A DNA stretch of 6,978 nt, taken from contig JAFTEK010000342.1 in the NCBI GenBank assembly GCA_017453705.1, forward strand, positions 1 to 6,978, given 5' to 3'. The translations under genes and the position numbers were made by a program. Below are positions 6,121 through 6,978 of this stretch, piece by piece. The notes under the pieces are model-generated. The model was not told the DNA's origin. It ran no database searches and was given only the letters and a program-made list of their open reading frames with translations. The DNA is from Treponema sp. (GTDB taxonomy: Bacteria; Spirochaetota; Spirochaetia; Treponematales; Treponemataceae). Each line of letters begins with the position of its first letter. Position 1 is the stretch's first letter.

Positions 6121-6978
6121 CTATTTCTTTATAATCGAAGCATCGCAGGCATCAAGCTCCGCCTTGACATCGCCTCCGTTCCAAATCTTCTTGGAAGTGT
6201 TGCCCATAGTATCCCAGAACGCGCCCATCTCAGGAATTGACGGCATCGGGAAAGCATAGTCAAGCTGCTTAAGGAAGCCACTCATATACTTGCTGGAGAC
6301 AGTCGTGTCGATTGACGGCATTGCGCCGGTAAGGTTAAACCTAAGCTGCTGCATCTCCGGGGTCAGCAGGAACTTTGCAAAGTCAGCGGCCTCGTCAGGA
6401 TGGTCTGAATATGCACTGACCTGCATGGAGCGGGTTCCGCTGAAAGAAGCAGCAGGCGTGCTCTCGCCGGGCAGTGAGGGCAGAGCCGCAACACCAAAGT
6501 CAAGTCCCGCATCCTCAAAGGGACGGACGTTCCACAGTCCCGTGATGTGCATGGCGGCATCACCGGACTGGAATGCGGCATCACAAGTCGCGGTCGTAAG
6601 ATCGTCAGCCTCTACGTTGAGAATGGAACGCAATGACTGGAAGAACTTCATTCCGTCAACTGCGGCAGGGCTGTTGAGATATGAAGTGGAAGTATCTGCC
6701 CCGCTCTGCCCAAACAGACGGTTGCCCTTTTCGGTCGTAAAGATAATCGTGTAATATCCGTTGCCGACATCCATCACAAAGCCGTACTTTCCGGGATTCT
6801 TGGAATTAAAGTCCTTGACCCAGCTGGCAAGGTCAGTCCATGTCTTGGGAACATCATCCTCCTTTATCAGAGCCTTGTTGTAAAAGAGGGCATAAGTCTC
6901 CGCGCTGACGGGGTAGCCGTACATTGTTCCATTATAAGTAAGTGCCTGTGAACAAGCCCCAAGGACAGACTTCTTAAC
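6121..6978 (-). CDS. malE: Maltose/maltodextrin-type ABC transporter substrate-binding protein, partial (C-terminal 285 aa)
   Basis: The extracytoplasmic sugar-binding protein that delivers substrate to MalF and MalG. The frame is open to the window edge, so the N-terminus (signal peptide or lipoprotein box and roughly the first 100 residues) is missing. The internal ATG at 6924 is not the start: the codons before it continue a conserved family segment, ALTYNGTMYGYPVSAET..LFYNKAL, which corresponds to the hinge-region strand of MalE-type proteins. Further family marks are PKTW shortly after that segment, the GDAAMHITGLWN strand, EAADFAKFLLTPEMQQ, and near the C-terminus MPSIPEMGAFWDTM, which matches the E. 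coli MalE segment MPNIPQMSAFW. The aromatic residues of the last segment usually contribute to sugar binding. It is first in the visible malE-malF-malG order. Substrate could be maltose, maltodextrin or a related oligosaccharide. Confidence 0.9.
   Translation of the reverse strand, partial: VKKSVLGACSQALTYNGTMYGYPVSAETYALFYNKALIKEDDVPKTWTDLASWVKDFNSKNPGKYGFVMDVGNGYYTIIFTTEKGNRLFGQSGADTSTSYLNSPAAVDGMKFFQSLRSILNVEADDLTTATCDAAFQSGDAAMHITGLWNVRPFEDAGLDFGVAALPSLPGESTPAASFSGTRSMQVSAYSDHPDEAADFAKFLLTPEMQQLRFNLTGAMPSIDTTVSSKYMSGFLKQLDYAFPMPSIPEMGAFWDTMGNTSKKIWNGGDVKAELDACDASIIKK

Noticed and set aside
6290..6754. 154-codon plus-strand frame inside malE
   Set aside because: Antisense to a clear substrate-binding protein; no independent support.

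Overview
The window looks like an ordinary stretch of a spirochaete chromosome, most likely Treponema. The support is the type of uncharacterised protein encoded first, the GAF-GGDEF gene attached to it, and the overall feel of the proteins; this is inference from memory of protein families and no search was run. Base composition is about half G+C by eye. I see no phage, transposon, CRISPR, rRNA or tRNA signals, and no sharp change of composition that would mark an island.

Layout. Positions 9-2642 on the plus strand hold a two-gene unit: a 514-residue soluble protein of unknown function, then a 362-residue GAF-GGDEF diguanylate cyclase whose ATG directly abuts the stop codon of the first gene. 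The cyclase has all the main catalytic residues and an intact product-inhibition site. It converges on an arginase gene (2679-3590, minus strand), with only 36 bp between the stop codons.

Positions 3724-6978 on the minus strand hold a maltose/maltodextrin-type ABC importer in the order malE (binding protein, start outside the window) - malF - malG. malF and malG overlap by 4 bp. No ATPase (MalK) gene is visible, so the ATPase must be off-window or shared. The arginase gene lies 133 bp downstream of malG on the same strand. No intrinsic terminator separates them, but a promoter-like sequence (TTGCAA-N17-TAGAAT) sits so close to the arginase ATG that its transcript would be almost leaderless. 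This fits the lack of a Shine-Dalgarno sequence there.

How the parts work together. MalE captures a malto-oligosaccharide, and MalF plus MalG form the membrane channel that an ATPase would drive. Arginase splits arginine into ornithine and urea; its link to sugar uptake, if any, is not evident. The cyclase makes c-di-GMP, and the coupled unknown protein is a candidate partner or effector.

The most structured non-coding DNA is the 247-bp malE-malF gap, which holds two near-identical 15-bp elements, several small palindromes, a tetraloop hairpin and a perfect 15-bp palindrome just upstream of malF. I found no convincing new biological system; the leads below are modest.
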